Source: Ruminococcaceae bacterium AB4001 (GTDB lineage Bacteria > Bacillota > Clostridia > Saccharofermentanales > Saccharofermentanaceae). From it: DNA of 64,000 nt. The stretch spans positions 1-64,000 of the forward strand of contig JHXJ01000017.1 of assembly GCA_000621765.1 (NCBI GenBank), given 5' to 3'. The notes beneath the pieces were generated by a model. That model did no database searches. It was not told where the DNA came from and saw only the letters and a list, made by a program, of their open reading frames with translations. How positions within the stretch are numbered: the stretch's first letter is position 1; each line of letters opens with the position of its first letter. Below are positions 26,479-35,528 of the stretch, in pieces. Position numbers and translations under genes: made by a program.

Positions 26479-26519
26479 GATCCCGGCTTCACGCATTGAA
26501 GTCCGGGATCATTTCTTTT
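26479..26519 (+). terminator. trxA terminator, overlapping a coding end
   Basis: GATCCCGG and CCGGGATC plus inner TTCA/TGAA helices are followed by ATTTCTTTT. The same bases encode the last seven codons and stop of the minus-strand radical SAM gene, so that gene ends inside this hairpin. Confidence 0.85.
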
Positions 26520-27379
26520 CCGGATGAATCGTATTCCTGGATGAATGCGTTGACCTGGCCCTTCGAAGCAAGGTAATCGGCCAGGGATGAGCAGGACCTC
26601 TCAGATGGCCTTTTGGCAAGCTTTCCCGTGCATGACGGCATCGGAGTATACTGGCTCATGAGACTTATGTAGATCCTGTTGCCATATCTTGAGGTGAGAT
26701 AATCGAGCACGTGCTTGGAATCGAAAAGTCCGCCCGGCAGGATCAGGTGCCTTACTATTACTCCCTTTTTGAGCATACCGTCTTCACCGAGCTTTATGCT
26801 GCCTGTCTGCCTGACCATCTCGTCGATCGCAGAACAGCATACTGAGAAGTAATCTGAAGCGTGAGAGTATTCCGACGAGAACGAAGATGAGAAATACTTC
26901 ATATCAGGCATATATATGTCTACCAGACCGTCGAAAAGTTTAAGAGTCCTGACCAGGTCGTATCCTGAGCAGTTTACTGCGACGGGGATATTAAGCCCTC
27001 TGCTCTTGGCCAGTGCGACCGAATCGGCGACGGCAGGCGCAAAGTGTATCGGGGTTACAAGGTTTATGTTATTTGCACCCTGGTCCTGAAGCTTAAGATA
27101 AGCTGATGAAAGGCTCTCCTTATCCATAGCCGTGCCGTGTCCGGTAGGGCCTCTTGAGATCGTGTAGTTCTGACAGAACACACAGCCCAGGCTGCAGCCT
27201 TCAAAGAAAACCGTACCGCTTCCGTTTTTGCCGGATATAATAGGTTCTTCACCATAGTGGAGCTTTATCAGGTTTACGACAGGGTAGCCGGGCATTCCGC
27301 AAAAGCCGGTCTTTCCGGCGGTCCGGTCGGCACCGCATTTTCGGGGACACAGATTACAATTTGCAAATAAGTCTTCCAT
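26489..27379 (-). CDS. Radical SAM protein, PflX-like
   Basis: The 296-residue protein has the N-terminal cysteine motif CNLCPRKCGADR, then the radical SAM cluster motif CSLGCVFCQN (~59-68), and the partial barrel with LVTPIHFAP and VNCSGYDLV. This fits the PflX group (COG1313), homologues of pyruvate formate-lyase activating enzymes whose substrates are unknown. Neighbours give no substrate: thioredoxin and purF are convergent or divergent. A TAAAAT box (27389-27394 on the minus strand) ends 9 nt before the ATG, with no ribosome binding site, so it may be leaderless. Confidence 0.88.
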   Translation of the reverse strand: MEDLFANCNLCPRKCGADRTAGKTGFCGMPGYPVVNLIKLHYGEEPIISGKNGSGTVFFEGCSLGCVFCQNYTISRGPTGHGTAMDKESLSSAYLKLQDQGANNINLVTPIHFAPAVADSVALAKSRGLNIPVAVNCSGYDLVRTLKLFDGLVDIYMPDMKYFSSSFSSEYSHASDYFSVCCSAIDEMVRQTGSIKLGEDGMLKKGVIVRHLILPGGLFDSKHVLDYLTSRYGNRIYISLMSQYTPMPSCTGKLAKRPSERSCSSLADYLASKGQVNAFIQEYDSSGKEMIPDFNA

Positions 27380-27495
27380 AACAGGTCTATTTTACACTAA
27401 TGCCGAACGGCGTTTGTTGTAATATCCAAACGGGGACGGGTGGAAGTCTTCAAAATACAGACATTTTTCTGCATTACTGTTCGTTATGTTAGTGA

Positions 27496-27501
27496 TAGAA
27501 T
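27496..27501 (+). promoter_or_regulatory. Extended -10 of purF (leaderless candidate)
   Basis: TG-A-TAGAAT (hexamer 27496-27501) ends 6 nt before the purF ATG, and there is no Shine-Dalgarno sequence between. Transcription would begin at or within a base or two of the ATG. Confidence 0.6.
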
Positions 27502-27507
27502 CTTTTC

Positions 27508-28863
27508 ATGGCAATACATGAAGAATGCGGAATCTTTGGAGTTCACGGAAGCGCTGACTGCGCGAGTGACGTTTACTACGGGCTTTTCAGTCTCCAGCAC
27601 AGGGGACAGGAGAGTTGCGGCATTGCCACCAATGATGACGCTTCCATTGAGTGCGTCAAGGGAATGGGCCTTGTCAGCGATGTTCTGAGCAAGGAAAAGA
27701 TAATGAACCTCAAAGGCGACATCGCCATCGGTCATGTCAGATATTCCACTTCCGGCGGAAGTGTTCCAGAGAACGCACAGCCCATCGTTACACAGTATTC
27801 AAAAGGTACCCTCTCCATCGCCCATAACGGAAATCTCACCAATGCGGAGATTCTCAAGAGAGAACTCGAGGATAAGGGTGCGATATTCCACACTACGACC
27901 GATTCGGAGGTCATAGCATATCTCATCGCGAGCAAGAGATCTGTCACTCCGTCGGTCGAAGAAGCAGTTAAAGAGGTAATGGGGATCATCAAGGGCGGCT
28001 ACGCGCTCCTCGTCATGAGCCCGCGCAAGCTGATCGCCGCAAGAGATCCGTTCGGACTTAAGCCTCTTGTAATGGGTAAGCTTGATAATGCGATAATATT
28101 CTGCTCTGAGACATGCGCTCTTGAAGCCGTTGGTGCTGAATTCATCAGGGATATAAACCCCGGTGAGATAGTGGTCGTCGAAGAAGGCAGCATAAGATCT
28201 GTCGACTCCGGAATAAAGCGCGGCATGAAGAAATGCGTTTTCGAGTATATATATTTCGCAAGACCGGACTCTGTTCTTGACGGCATATCGGTTGCCGAAG
28301 CAAGACGTGAAGCAGGAAGGATCCTTGCAAGAAGACATCCCTGCGACTGTGATATCGTTATCGGCGTGCCTGAGTCAGGTATCGATGCTGCACTGGGTTT
28401 TGCGGCTGAATCCGGCATTCCTTACGAGAAGGGATTTGTAAAGAATTCCTATGTCGGAAGAACATTCATCAAGCCTTCACAGGAGCAGCGCAAGCAGGCC
28501 GTAAAGATCAAGTTAAATCCGATCTCTTCCGTAGTACGCGGAAAGAGAGTAGTCATAATCGATGACTCGATCGTCAGAGGAAATACTATAGCCAATCAGG
28601 TCAACATGCTGAGAAATGCAGGAGCCGTTGAGGTTCACGTAAGGATAAGTTCTCCACCGTTCATGCACCCCTGCTACTACGGAACGGATGTGCCTGATGA
28701 GGATTATCTTATCGCCTGCAGTCACACAATCCCTGAGATTTGTGGCATAATAGGCGCTGATTCCTTAGGTTATCTTGAACCTGAGGATCTGGACGTGATG
28801 CTGGGTGGGGATAATTTCAGATATTGTGATGCCTGCTTCACGGGTAATTATCCTGAACGATGA
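27508..28863 (+). CDS. purF: Amidophosphoribosyltransferase
   Basis: PurF commits PRPP to purine synthesis by making phosphoribosylamine from glutamine. The 451-residue protein has a short propeptide before the catalytic cysteine (EECGIFGV, C7), the Ntn glutaminase motifs LQHRGQESCGI and GHVRYSTSG, the PRPP loop VIIDDSIVRGNT, and the C-terminal CDACFTGNYP with cysteines of the [4Fe-4S] Bacillus type. It is apart from other pur genes except the distant purC. The first transglutaminase-like gene begins 12 nt after its stop, so they may be co-transcribed. Confidence 0.96.
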   Translation: MAIHEECGIFGVHGSADCASDVYYGLFSLQHRGQESCGIATNDDASIECVKGMGLVSDVLSKEKIMNLKGDIAIGHVRYSTSGGSVPENAQPIVTQYSKGTLSIAHNGNLTNAEILKRELEDKGAIFHTTTDSEVIAYLIASKRSVTPSVEEAVKEVMGIIKGGYALLVMSPRKLIAARDPFGLKPLVMGKLDNAIIFCSETCALEAVGAEFIRDINPGEIVVVEEGSIRSVDSGIKRGMKKCVFEYIYFARPDSVLDGISVAEARREAGRILARRHPCDCDIVIGVPESGIDAALGFAAESGIPYEKGFVKNSYVGRTFIKPSQEQRKQAVKIKLNPISSVVRGKRVVIIDDSIVRGNTIANQVNMLRNAGAVEVHVRISSPPFMHPCYYGTDVPDEDYLIACSHTIPEICGIIGADSLGYLEPEDLDVMLGGDNFRYCDACFTGNYPER

Positions 28864-28875
28864 AAGGGCCCGGAA

Positions 28876-30447
28876 ATGTCGCATGCGGAGGTTCCCGGCA
28901 GGGGACACGATAGAGCAAAGGTAAGATCTGCCGATGCCGCAGTTTTTAAGGCTGTGGAGCATGAGGCCGCGCTCGAAAAAGAAGCCCGCCGCAAAGAGAA
29001 CACCGTCCGTAGAAATTCTTCTCAACAAAATGTAAGACAGGTGAGAAGTGCTCCTGCCGTTTTCCAGAAGAACAAAACAGAGCAAAACCGCGAACCTGCA
29101 AAAAAGACGCGTCAGCCAAAGCGGGGCAGCAGGAAGGACATGGCTGCATACGGACTCCGTAAAAAGAGAAGGTTTACCACGCCCCTTCTCATAATCCTTC
29201 TTATCGTTCTTCTGGCCGGAATAGCCGCTGTATGGGCGATCACCGTTTTCGAAGAGGATACGGACCTGATAGTACGTGAACGCACCATAGAAGCCGGATC
29301 TTCGGCAGACATTGGCATGTATATCACGGGAGAACCGCAGTTCGGTGAGTATGTGCACTGCAATCTTGATTTTGCCACGGTCAACTATACGATCCCGCAG
29401 ACGATAAGATTTACCATCACGATGTACGGAATGAATTTTCCGTGCGTATTGACGATAGTCGATACGACTGCGCCTGTGGCTGAAGGCATCCCCCAGACCA
29501 TGTTCTCCATCGATCCCATTCCGCCGGTCGAGGAATGCATAACGAACATCTATGACCTCAATGACGTAACGGTCAGCTGGGCAGAGGTGCCTGATATATC
29601 CGGAGGCGGAAAACTTACGGCAAAGGCTCTGATAGTCGATTCGTCAGGTAATGAGACCATAGTGGAAGTTCCTTTCAATGTTACGAAAGACAGTATTGCC
29701 CCGGTCATCGAAGGCTGCGAAGACATTGAGGTCTATATCGGAGATCCCATCAGATTCAGGGAGAATGTAACCGTTACGGATGACATCGATCCTAATCCTA
29801 CTCTGGAGATCGACACCAGTGAAGTCACCAGGGATGAACCCGGCACTTATGTGGTTACATACAGGGCAAAGGATTTTACAGGTAATGTTTCCGAAGTCCA
29901 GATAAGTCTTACGCTTAATAAGAAACCTTCGACCTATGTCGAGCCCGAAGACGTTTACGCTGAGGCTGAGAAGGTCTTAAACAAGATCACGAGCGACGAC
30001 ATGACAGATATGGAGAAGGCGCTCCAGATCACATGGTGGGTAAGATATAACGTCTACTACATCTCGAACAGTGATAACTCTTCATGGACCAGAGCTGCTT
30101 ACGATGCTTTGGTAAAACGCGAAGGCAACTGCTACAACTACGCGATGTGCGCAAAGGCACTTTTCGATGTTGCGGGCATAGAGAACATGATCATCGTCAG
30201 AGATCCTTACATCTACAACCCGCATTTCTGGAACTACATAAATATCGACGGAGAGTGGTACCACTGTGACTCGACTCCGAGAATCGGATACGACAGTTAT
30301 TTCTTCATGTACACGACGAAGGAATTGAAGAATTTTTGGCATAACGGCTGGAATGGGTATAATTTCCCTGAAGACCTCTATCCCGAATCGGCGACGGAGT
30401 CTGTACAGAAACGGATAAATTACAGCGGACATAAGATCAGAAACTGA
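28876..30447 (+). CDS. Membrane-anchored transglutaminase-like protein 1
   Basis: First of six paralogues. Order in the 523 residues: a basic, disordered cytoplasmic part (1-100), one membrane helix (~102-124), a beta-rich segment, an Ig-like/DUF5011-type module (~275-350: APVIEGCEDIEVYIGD, VTVTDDIDP, GTYVVTYRAKDFTGN) and a C-terminal transglutaminase-like domain. The triad is intact: C419 in EGNCYNY, H450 in HFWNY, D465 in WYHCDST. The topology puts the catalytic domain outside the cell. The fold includes transglutaminases, proteases and deaminating enzymes, so the reaction is unknown. It begins 12 nt after purF and is closest to paralogue 2. Confidence 0.85.
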   Translation: MSHAEVPGRGHDRAKVRSADAAVFKAVEHEAALEKEARRKENTVRRNSSQQNVRQVRSAPAVFQKNKTEQNREPAKKTRQPKRGSRKDMAAYGLRKKRRFTTPLLIILLIVLLAGIAAVWAITVFEEDTDLIVRERTIEAGSSADIGMYITGEPQFGEYVHCNLDFATVNYTIPQTIRFTITMYGMNFPCVLTIVDTTAPVAEGIPQTMFSIDPIPPVEECITNIYDLNDVTVSWAEVPDISGGGKLTAKALIVDSSGNETIVEVPFNVTKDSIAPVIEGCEDIEVYIGDPIRFRENVTVTDDIDPNPTLEIDTSEVTRDEPGTYVVTYRAKDFTGNVSEVQISLTLNKKPSTYVEPEDVYAEAEKVLNKITSDDMTDMEKALQITWWVRYNVYYISNSDNSSWTRAAYDALVKREGNCYNYAMCAKALFDVAGIENMIIVRDPYIYNPHFWNYINIDGEWYHCDSTPRIGYDSYFFMYTTKELKNFWHNGWNGYNFPEDLYPESATESVQKRINYSGHKIRN

Positions 30448-30448
30448 T

Positions 30449-32002
30449 ATGAACAATACTCGTGAAGGCAACAACCAGGTACCCCGTCAACGGAAAGCAC
30501 AACCATCTGCTGATGGGAGAATCCAGGGTAATGTTCCATCACGAAGACCGGTTCAGCAGCAGGCGCGTCTGGCAGGAAATACAGGACAGCAGAGGCCTGT
30601 CCGGACGGGTGTGAAAAGACCTGTACCAAGACCTGCTCAGCAGCCGGCTCAAAGGACAGTACAAAAGCCAAATCAAAGACCTGTCCAGAAGCCCGTACAG
30701 AAGAAAAAGACTTCAACCGTCAATCCGTTTAAACTGCTTCTTATAGGTGTGATCGTTCTCCTGTTAATTGTTTTGGGAGTCAGTGTTTACCAGTTCATAA
30801 AAGATGAAAAAGCACTGCTGAAAAACGAGGTCACGATCGAGGCGGGTTCTGTCAGACCTGACCTTGATATGTTCTTTGAAGAGGTGCCTGCGATACCCGG
30901 ACTTATTTCAACAAACCTGAATTTCGATGAGGTAAATATCGATCTTCCGCAGACGATATATTTCAATATAGGCATGTACGGAATCAATAATTCCTGCAGA
31001 CTCATTATCGCGGATTCGACTCCTCCGAAAGGGGAAGGAATCGCGCAAAAGATGTTCGCATGTGAAGACATCCCGGAAGCCTCGGCATGTGTCACCGGAA
31101 CAGAAGACATCACCGGTGTGAACGTAACATGGAAAGACGTTCCCGACATGTCTGAAGGCGGCAGTTTTACGGCGCTCGCGCTGCTTACAGACGGGTGCGG
31201 AAATGAGACTGTTGTAGGCGTACCTTTTGAAGTTACGAAAGATTCAGAAGCGCCCGTGATCGAAGGTGCTCACGATATCCAGTTCTATATCGGAGATACG
31301 GTATCTTACAGAAAAGACATCACGGTAACTGACGATTACGATACAGCTCCCGTTCTCGACATAGATTCAAACGGGGTCGATCTGAACGAAGAGGGAACAT
31401 ACGAAGTGACTTATACCGCCAGAGATTTTTCAGGCAATGAATCTTCCGTGACGGTAAATATTCTTGTTGAGAAAAAGCCCAAAGGATATGTTGAGCCTGA
31501 GGTCGTTTACGCGAAAGCAAAAGAGATCTTGGACAGCATCACGGAGCCCGGAATGACAGACGAGGAAGTCGCACTCCAGATCGTCTGGTGGTGCAGATAC
31601 AACATCAGGTTCATGTTAAGGACGTACAGCAACTCATGGACGGAAGCAGCTTATAATGCGTTTGAAACGCGTATGGGCAACTGCTATTCGACTGCATATG
31701 CGGTAAAGGCCCTGCTCGATGTGGCAGGCATCGAGAACATGATAATCGAGAGATATCCTTATGAGACCGCAACGCATTTCTGGAACTACGTGAAGATCAA
31801 CGGACAGTGGTATCACTGTGATGCAACATGGCGTGAAGGATACGACAGTTATTTCTTCATGTACACGACAGAAGAACTCCTGGATTTCTGGCAGGGCGGT
31901 TGGAACGGTTTCCAGTTCAAGCAGAGCAAGTTCCCCGAGAGTGCCACCGAATCGGTGCAGAGCAGGATCGATTACAAGAACCATGCGATTATAAAGCCCT
32001 GA
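30449..32002 (+). CDS. Membrane-anchored transglutaminase-like protein 2
   Basis: Second paralogue, 517 residues, one base after the first. The cytoplasmic N-terminus (1-90) is rich in Gln, Pro, Arg and Lys, with short repeats of RPVQKP type. A membrane helix (~93-115) is followed by the same beta-rich and Ig-like region (VTVTDDYDTAP, GTYEVTYTARDFSGNES) and the transglutaminase-like domain with C412 (GNCYST), H443 (HFWNY) and D458 (WYHCDAT). It shares the end signature FPESATESVQSRI with paralogue 1. No clear ribosome binding site is seen, so translation may be coupled to paralogue 1. Confidence 0.85.
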   Translation: MNNTREGNNQVPRQRKAQPSADGRIQGNVPSRRPVQQQARLAGNTGQQRPVRTGVKRPVPRPAQQPAQRTVQKPNQRPVQKPVQKKKTSTVNPFKLLLIGVIVLLLIVLGVSVYQFIKDEKALLKNEVTIEAGSVRPDLDMFFEEVPAIPGLISTNLNFDEVNIDLPQTIYFNIGMYGINNSCRLIIADSTPPKGEGIAQKMFACEDIPEASACVTGTEDITGVNVTWKDVPDMSEGGSFTALALLTDGCGNETVVGVPFEVTKDSEAPVIEGAHDIQFYIGDTVSYRKDITVTDDYDTAPVLDIDSNGVDLNEEGTYEVTYTARDFSGNESSVTVNILVEKKPKGYVEPEVVYAKAKEILDSITEPGMTDEEVALQIVWWCRYNIRFMLRTYSNSWTEAAYNAFETRMGNCYSTAYAVKALLDVAGIENMIIERYPYETATHFWNYVKINGQWYHCDATWREGYDSYFFMYTTEELLDFWQGGWNGFQFKQSKFPESATESVQSRIDYKNHAIIKP

Positions 32003-32005
32003 TTA

Positions 32006-32014
32006 TGCTATAAT
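32006..32014 (+). promoter_or_regulatory. Extended -10 promoter before the glycosyltransferase genes
   Basis: TG-C-TATAAT (hexamer 32009-32014), about 34 nt before the ATG of the next gene, which also has a CCGGAGAG ribosome binding site. It gives the embedded glycosyltransferase genes their own promoter. Confidence 0.6.
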
Positions 32015-32047
32015 TCAAGGATAAGAAACTTTACCGGAGAGCTTTAC

Positions 32048-33004
32048 ATGACGCCTGTACTCTATCTTGTGATCCCATGCTATAACGAAGAGCAGGTCTT
32101 GCCGCTGACGAGCGGTAAGTTTAAGGCGAAGCTCGACGAGCTCGAACAGGCAGGGAAGATCGACAGTAAGAGCCGCGTAATGTTCGTTAATGACGGAAGC
32201 AGGGATAAGACATGGGAAATCCTTTCCTCGCTCTGCGATGAAGATGAAAGATATGCAGCGATCTCCCTTTCGCGCAACAGAGGTCACCAGAACGCTCTGA
32301 TCGCAGGCCTGATGGAAGCAAAGAAACATGCCGACATCACTATCTCGATGGACTGTGACGGCCAGGATGATATCAATGCCATCGCGCAGATGGTCGATGA
32401 GTATGCAAAGGGAAATGAGATCGTTTACGGCGTAAGGAACGACCGCTCCACGGATTCATGGTTCAAGAGATCTTCTGCAAGATCTTATTACAGCTTCCTC
32501 CGCGGCATGGGTGTCGACATCATTCCCGATCACGCCGATTACAGACTCATGAGCGCGAGAGTATTAGATGCGCTTGAAGGTTATGGAGAGGTAAATCTCT
32601 TCCTCAGAGGCATCATCCCGCAGCTTGGATTCAAGCAGTCCGTGGTCTACTATTCGAGAGCTGAAAGGGAAGCGGGCAAGACGCATTATCCGCTCTCGAA
32701 AATGATGTCTCTCGCGATCGACGGCGTTACGTCTTTCTCGGTAAGGCCGCTCAGGATAATAACTTTATTGGGTCTCATTGTGGCTTTTTTGAGTTTTATC
32801 GGTATCATCTATGTATTGGTTTCGGTTATATCCGGATATGTTGTTGACGGTTGGGCTTCCACCACCTGTATCCTCTGCTTTGTCTCGGGAATACAGATGA
32901 TCAGCCTGGGTGTTATCGGAGAATATATCGGAAAGATCTATCTTGAGACCAAACAGCGTCCCCGCTACATCGTAAGCGAGAAGATAAACATTCCGGAGGA
33001 GTAA
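32048..33004 (+). CDS. Family 2 glycosyltransferase with two membrane helices (GtrB-like)
   Basis: The 318-residue protein begins YLVIPCYNEEQVLP and has VNDGSRDKTW, the metal-binding SMDCDGQDD, and a later HADYRLM segment, all typical of GT2 enzymes of the DPM1/GtrB type. Two C-terminal membrane helices (~232-295) follow. Such enzymes move a sugar from a nucleotide to undecaprenyl phosphate for use outside the membrane. It is embedded between surface-protein genes, so it may glycosylate them or an envelope polymer; that is inferred. Confidence 0.9.
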   Translation: MTPVLYLVIPCYNEEQVLPLTSGKFKAKLDELEQAGKIDSKSRVMFVNDGSRDKTWEILSSLCDEDERYAAISLSRNRGHQNALIAGLMEAKKHADITISMDCDGQDDINAIAQMVDEYAKGNEIVYGVRNDRSTDSWFKRSSARSYYSFLRGMGVDIIPDHADYRLMSARVLDALEGYGEVNLFLRGIIPQLGFKQSVVYYSRAEREAGKTHYPLSKMMSLAIDGVTSFSVRPLRIITLLGLIVAFLSFIGIIYVLVSVISGYVVDGWASTTCILCFVSGIQMISLGVIGEYIGKIYLETKQRPRYIVSEKINIPEE

Positions 33005-33007
33005 ACC

Positions 33008-33712
33008 ATGGATAGTCTTTATATCGTCATGCCTGCATATAACGAAGAGGAAAACATCCTCGACGTCGTAACATCTTGGTATCCGATCCTTGAAGGAAAG
33101 GATCCCGCATCAAGACTCGTAATTGCCGACAGCGGAAGCGTCGACAGGACACATGAACTCCTGGAAAACTTCAAAAAGGACCATCCGCAGCTCGAGATCC
33201 TGTCAGATACAGGCAAGCAGCATGGCCCCAAGGTCATCGCTCTTTACGATTATGCGATAAAGCAGGGCGCTGATTATATCTTCCAGACTGACTCCGACGG
33301 ACAGACACTGCCTGAGGAATTCGATGCATTCTGGCAGCTGCGTAAAGGCTATAAAGGCATTTTCGGACACAGGGTCGTCAGAGGCGACGGCAAGTCCAGG
33401 GCATTCGTTGAGAAGGTTGTCTGCTTCCTCCTCAAGTGCTATTTCCATGTTAAGGTTCCGGATGCGAACGCTCCTTTCCGTCTCATGGAAGCAAAGACAG
33501 TGGCAAAGTATCTGCCGAGACTCGACAAGGATTACAATCTTCCTAACATCATGATGACCACGTATTTCGTCTATTACGGTGAGGAAGTTTCTTTCCGCGA
33601 GGTTACGTTCAGACCCCGTCAGGGCGGTACGAACTCCATTAACATCAAGAAGATCGTCAAGATCGGCTGGAAGGCATTAGGTGACTTCCGCCGTCTCAAG
33701 AAGGCAATGTAA
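33008..33712 (+). CDS. Family 2 glycosyltransferase
   Basis: A 234-residue soluble GT2 enzyme: LYIVMPAYNEEENI, ADSGSVDRTHEL, QTDSDGQTLP (DxD-like) and the late HVKVPDANAPFRLM. GGAGGAG overlaps the stop of the preceding glycosyltransferase. It overlaps the next gene by one base (TAATG), so three genes form a tight unit. Donor and acceptor are unknown. Confidence 0.88.
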   Translation: MDSLYIVMPAYNEEENILDVVTSWYPILEGKDPASRLVIADSGSVDRTHELLENFKKDHPQLEILSDTGKQHGPKVIALYDYAIKQGADYIFQTDSDGQTLPEEFDAFWQLRKGYKGIFGHRVVRGDGKSRAFVEKVVCFLLKCYFHVKVPDANAPFRLMEAKTVAKYLPRLDKDYNLPNIMMTTYFVYYGEEVSFREVTFRPRQGGTNSINIKKIVKIGWKALGDFRRLKKAM

Positions 33713-34812
33713 TGGCAGGACGGTCAGAAAAAGGCTCAAAGACAATAAAAAAGATCATTACGGCGCTGGTTCTGCTGGCGCTCTCTTTTGCAGTGCTCTG
33801 GTTTGTTCAAAGACTCCTCATGCCCAAATACCAGAAGGGCGTAATCGAAGGTTCTTTTACCGAAGAGTATTACAGGGAGAAGGTCCCGCATGACGTTATC
33901 TTCTTCGGCGACTGTGACGCTTACGAGAGTTATTCCCCGATAAAGATGTACGAAGAATACGGCATCTCCGCCTACATCAGGGGCTCGGGCGAGCAGTATA
34001 TCTGCCAGACTTACTATCTGCTCAGGGACGTGTTAAGGACTGAGACTCCCAAGGTTGTAGTCCTGTCTATCCATAATCTCCAGCACGATGTGCCGCGCAA
34101 CGAGGCGTATAACAGAATGACCCTGGACGGCATGAGGTGGTCACAGGATAAGATCGATGCGATAAACGTCTCGATGACAAAAGATGAGACTTTTGCTTCT
34201 TATGTTTTCCCGATCCTCAGATACCATGACAGGTGGGACAATCTTACCGGTACTGATTTTGAGCATGTATTCTCGAAAGACATAACTTCACACAACGGTT
34301 ACTATATGCGCTGTGACGTAAAGCCTCTTGGGAAACTGCCGCGCCAGATGCCGCTCATCACTTACAAGTTCGGCGAAAACGCGATGTCTTATCTCGACAA
34401 GATCAGGCTTCTTTGCGAAGAAAAGGGGATCGAACTCATTCTCGTAAGGGCCCCCATCGAATTCGGCTGGTACGAGCAGTGGGATGAGAACGTTGAGAAA
34501 TATGCAGAGCAGTACGGCCTGACATATATCAATTTCTGCGATCACGCTGATGAAATGGGACTCGACATGACTACTGATACGTATGACGCGGGCCAGCATC
34601 TCAATATCTATGGCGCTGAGAAGCTCAGTGTCTATTTCGGACAGTACCTTGTGGACAATTACGGTCTTACGGATTACAGGACTGTTCCTGAAGTGGCTTC
34701 CGAATACGAAAAGGACATCAAGTTCTATTACGACATGAAGGCGGACCAGCTCCGCGAGATCGAGATGTACGGAGAGCTCAAAAGTTACGGCGCAAACGCG
34801 ATCGAGAGCTGA
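33712..34812 (+). CDS. Membrane-anchored SGNH-like protein with Cys at the nucleophile position
   Basis: The 366-residue protein has one N-terminal helix (~15-36) and an extracellular domain resembling DltD/SGNH-type hydrolases. Block I reads FFGDCDAYES where relatives usually have a GDS or GSSH type motif with serine; the nucleophile position is C68. The C-terminal DxxxH block is kept: D292 and H296 in DAGQHLN. It may be a thiol-dependent acyltransferase or esterase, or inactive. It is translated with the two glycosyltransferase genes. Assignment to the superfamily rests on motif order and is moderately certain. Confidence 0.7.
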   Translation: MAGRSEKGSKTIKKIITALVLLALSFAVLWFVQRLLMPKYQKGVIEGSFTEEYYREKVPHDVIFFGDCDAYESYSPIKMYEEYGISAYIRGSGEQYICQTYYLLRDVLRTETPKVVVLSIHNLQHDVPRNEAYNRMTLDGMRWSQDKIDAINVSMTKDETFASYVFPILRYHDRWDNLTGTDFEHVFSKDITSHNGYYMRCDVKPLGKLPRQMPLITYKFGENAMSYLDKIRLLCEEKGIELILVRAPIEFGWYEQWDENVEKYAEQYGLTYINFCDHADEMGLDMTTDTYDAGQHLNIYGAEKLSVYFGQYLVDNYGLTDYRTVPEVASEYEKDIKFYYDMKADQLREIEMYGELKSYGANAIES

Positions 34813-34952
34813 AGATTGCTCCTTTTTTATATAATTAGGCATATTAGAGTAAAAATTTCAGCCATTTTCCCTCAATTTTGTAGTACGCGTGTTTTGGGCA
34901 TGGTGTATTATATCTAGTTGTTTAGACGAATAGGTATGGAGGATCATGGAAT

Positions 34953-35528
34953 ATGAAATTCACAAAAGCCGTAGCTCTTGTTATGAGCCTCAGTGTAATT
35001 GGTATGGGCATCAGTGCCTGCAATAATCAGCCGGAGCCGGTTTCTTCCGATGTAAATATTATCTCGACCCAGTCACAGAACAGTGGCGAAGTCATCGCTC
35101 CTTCTGCAACGGTCAACGTAGACGAAGGATTCAGCGGCTTCTATTTTGAATACAACGGCGTTAAGCTCGCTCCCAACATGGTCATGGACGAGAGCAAGTT
35201 CCCCGATGACAGCTACGAATTTGCTACTGTTGCTTCATGCGCAGGTCAGGGAATGGCTACAAGCTATGATTTCAAGGGCGGCTCTTTTAACGTTGAGACA
35301 TACCCCGGTTCAGATGTTATCTATGTCATCTCAATTTTCGATGACACGGTCACAACACCCGAAGGCATCTGCATCGGAAAGACCATTGATGACGCCAAGG
35401 CTGTTTACGGTGAGCCCACCGCAGAATTTGAAGCCGGCGTAACTTTCGCAAAGGAAGGCACAGAACTCCGTTTACAGCTTGACGGCACAGGAGTAATCAC
35501 AGCTATAGTTTACATTGCTCAGATATGA
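34953..35528 (+). CDS. Lipoprotein of the transglutaminase-like island (copy 1)
   Basis: The 191-residue protein has a signal peptide and lipobox ISAC with lipid-attachment C23, then a Ser/Gln/Asn-rich linker and a globular domain. Its core motif ASCAGQGMATSYDF is shared with the lipoprotein at 41517, and both carry a GK/GQT-hD-AKAVFG-P motif after it. I do not recognise the family. GGAGG precedes the ATG. Its stop overlaps the start of transglutaminase-like gene 3 (ATGATG), so the two are coupled. Confidence 0.8.
   Translation: MKFTKAVALVMSLSVIGMGISACNNQPEPVSSDVNIISTQSQNSGEVIAPSATVNVDEGFSGFYFEYNGVKLAPNMVMDESKFPDDSYEFATVASCAGQGMATSYDFKGGSFNVETYPGSDVIYVISIFDDTVTTPEGICIGKTIDDAKAVYGEPTAEFEAGVTFAKEGTELRLQLDGTGVITAIVYIAQI

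Noticed and set aside
27361..27507. Purine riboswitch or PurR box upstream of purF
   Set aside because: The extended -10 box ends 6 nt before the ATG, leaving no leader for a riboswitch, and no clear PurR-box repeat was found.
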